From contig JAUCEF010000008.1 of NCBI GenBank assembly GCA_033558025.1, positions 1,054,001 through 1,118,000 of the forward strand: a stretch of DNA of 64,000 nucleotides. The letters run 5' to 3'. This document shows, one piece after another, positions 63,596 to 64,000 of this stretch. The stretch's first letter is position 1; every line of letters begins with the position of its first letter. The DNA comes from Phytophthora sp. 'mugwort'. Taxonomy: Eukaryota > Oomycota > Peronosporomycetes > Peronosporales > Peronosporaceae. The notes beneath the pieces are model-generated. The model was not told the DNA's origin. It did no database searches and saw only the letters and a program-made list of their open reading frames with translations. The position numbers were made by a program, and so were the translations under genes.

Positions 63596-64000
63596 ATTAC
63601 TATAGTCGGTTCATTCAGAACCAGGCAGTATACGGAGCTGTCCTCTACCAGCTTAAGGATACTGACTTCATTTCGGAAAATGACCTGACTTCAGCTAAGT
63701 CAGCATTTGCAGCATTGAAAAAAGGTCGTCCGAGCCCCAATACTACGACACTTCGACCCATCGAAAGATGTCTACATTATGCTTTTCGCCAACGACTGGG
63801 CTTTGGGTTTCACCTTGATGCAGCTTTACGATGATAAATTGCACCCAGTTCGGTTCTGTGGCGAGTCCTCAAGGACAACGAAGTCAACTATCATCCAGCT
63901 GAAAAGGAGCTATTAGCCTTACTCCATTTGCTGAAAGTCTACTATATACTGCTAGCCAGCAAAACATTCACGGTGTTTATTCGCTTTTCTACCTTGGAGT
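63590..64000 (+). pseudogene. RNase H start of element 2, runs off window
   Basis: Reads LNYYSRFIQNQAVYGAVLYQLKD. After a shift near 63720 comes ILRHFDPSKDVYIMLFANDWALGFTLMQ, and after another near 63850 NEVNYHPAEKELLALLHLLKVYY. This is the RNase H-like domain that follows RT in Gypsy elements. The coding part continues past the window end; 3' LTR and integrase are not visible. Confidence 0.75.

Larger units (their letters stand above)
58219..64000 (+). mobile_element. Gypsy-type LTR retrotransposon, 5' part (element 2)
   Basis: A plus-strand element: end of a 5' LTR (CTGCAATACCACA, 58219-58231), primer site, gag, protease, RT and the start of RNase H, running off the window. It is a different lineage from element 1: gag and protease are clearly related in layout, but the RT carries an insertion of about 100 residues between RLIDN and the FVDD box. 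Frameshifts and stops occur in gag, RT and RNase H, so it is defective. The word GCCGAGT (or complement) occurs about 16 times in 5.8 kb. Confidence 0.85.

Noticed and set aside
1..64000. CRISPR arrays, operons and Shine-Dalgarno sites
   Set aside because: The window is clearly eukaryotic (spliced genes, LTR and cut-and-paste transposons); no regularly spaced short repeats with unique spacers were seen.

Overview
The window looks like a chromosome segment from a plant-pathogenic oomycete, most likely Phytophthora or a close relative in the Peronosporales. The evidence is a broken RxLR-WY effector gene, GC-rich housekeeping genes with short introns (about 65-120 bp, GT-AG), and an oomycete-like mix of Gypsy, Copia, piggyBac, Harbinger, Tc1 and MULE relics. 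No species is claimed.

Layout. 1-2.9 kb is degraded repeat sequence with one unassigned open frame. 2.9-15.4 kb is a single 12.5 kb Gypsy-type LTR retrotransposon (element 1). It reads on the minus strand: LTR - PBS - gag - protease - RT - truncated RNase H - integrase - chromodomain. A long plus-strand (antisense) coiled-coil ORF lies between the chromodomain and the left LTR. Element 1 is dead, with many frameshifts, a lost protease active site and a deleted RNase H core, and it is full of GGATCC. 15.4-18.9 kb is decayed repeat sequence with a striking GATC cluster and a MULE transposase relic.

19.1-28.9 kb is an island of intact host genes: mitochondrial ribosomal protein bL28m (+), a mucin-like single-pass membrane protein (-), the AP-2 adaptor alpha subunit (-), a ribosomal-L1-domain nucleolar protein with one intron (-), and, divergent from it, very-long-chain enoyl-CoA reductase (+). 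29-41 kb is a graveyard of SANT/Myb-like, FAR1-like, Tc1/IS630 and Copia fragments.

41.2-47.7 kb is a nested transposon resolved to the base. A 3.9 kb piggyBac element with 15-bp inverted ends and TTAA duplications sits inside the transposase gene of a PIF/Harbinger element, which has 13-bp inverted ends and TAA duplications. Removing the piggyBac and one TTAA rejoins the Harbinger frame. 48.8-53.8 kb carries the broken RxLR-WY effector gene, a two-exon membrane protein, and a PP2C phosphatase with two FHA domains. 55-57 kb holds an orphan gag-like ORF. A second Gypsy element (element 2, plus strand) begins near 58.2 kb with a clear PBS and runs off the window end inside RNase H.

The host genes cover unrelated core functions (mitochondrial translation, endocytosis, ribosome biogenesis, fatty-acid elongation, signalling) and form no operon-like unit. 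The strongest non-standard signals are the antisense ORF of element 1, the element-specific over-represented short words (GGATCC in element 1, GCCGAGT in element 2, GATC at 16.0-16.6 kb), and the nested transposon pair. Word counts and comparisons were made by eye.
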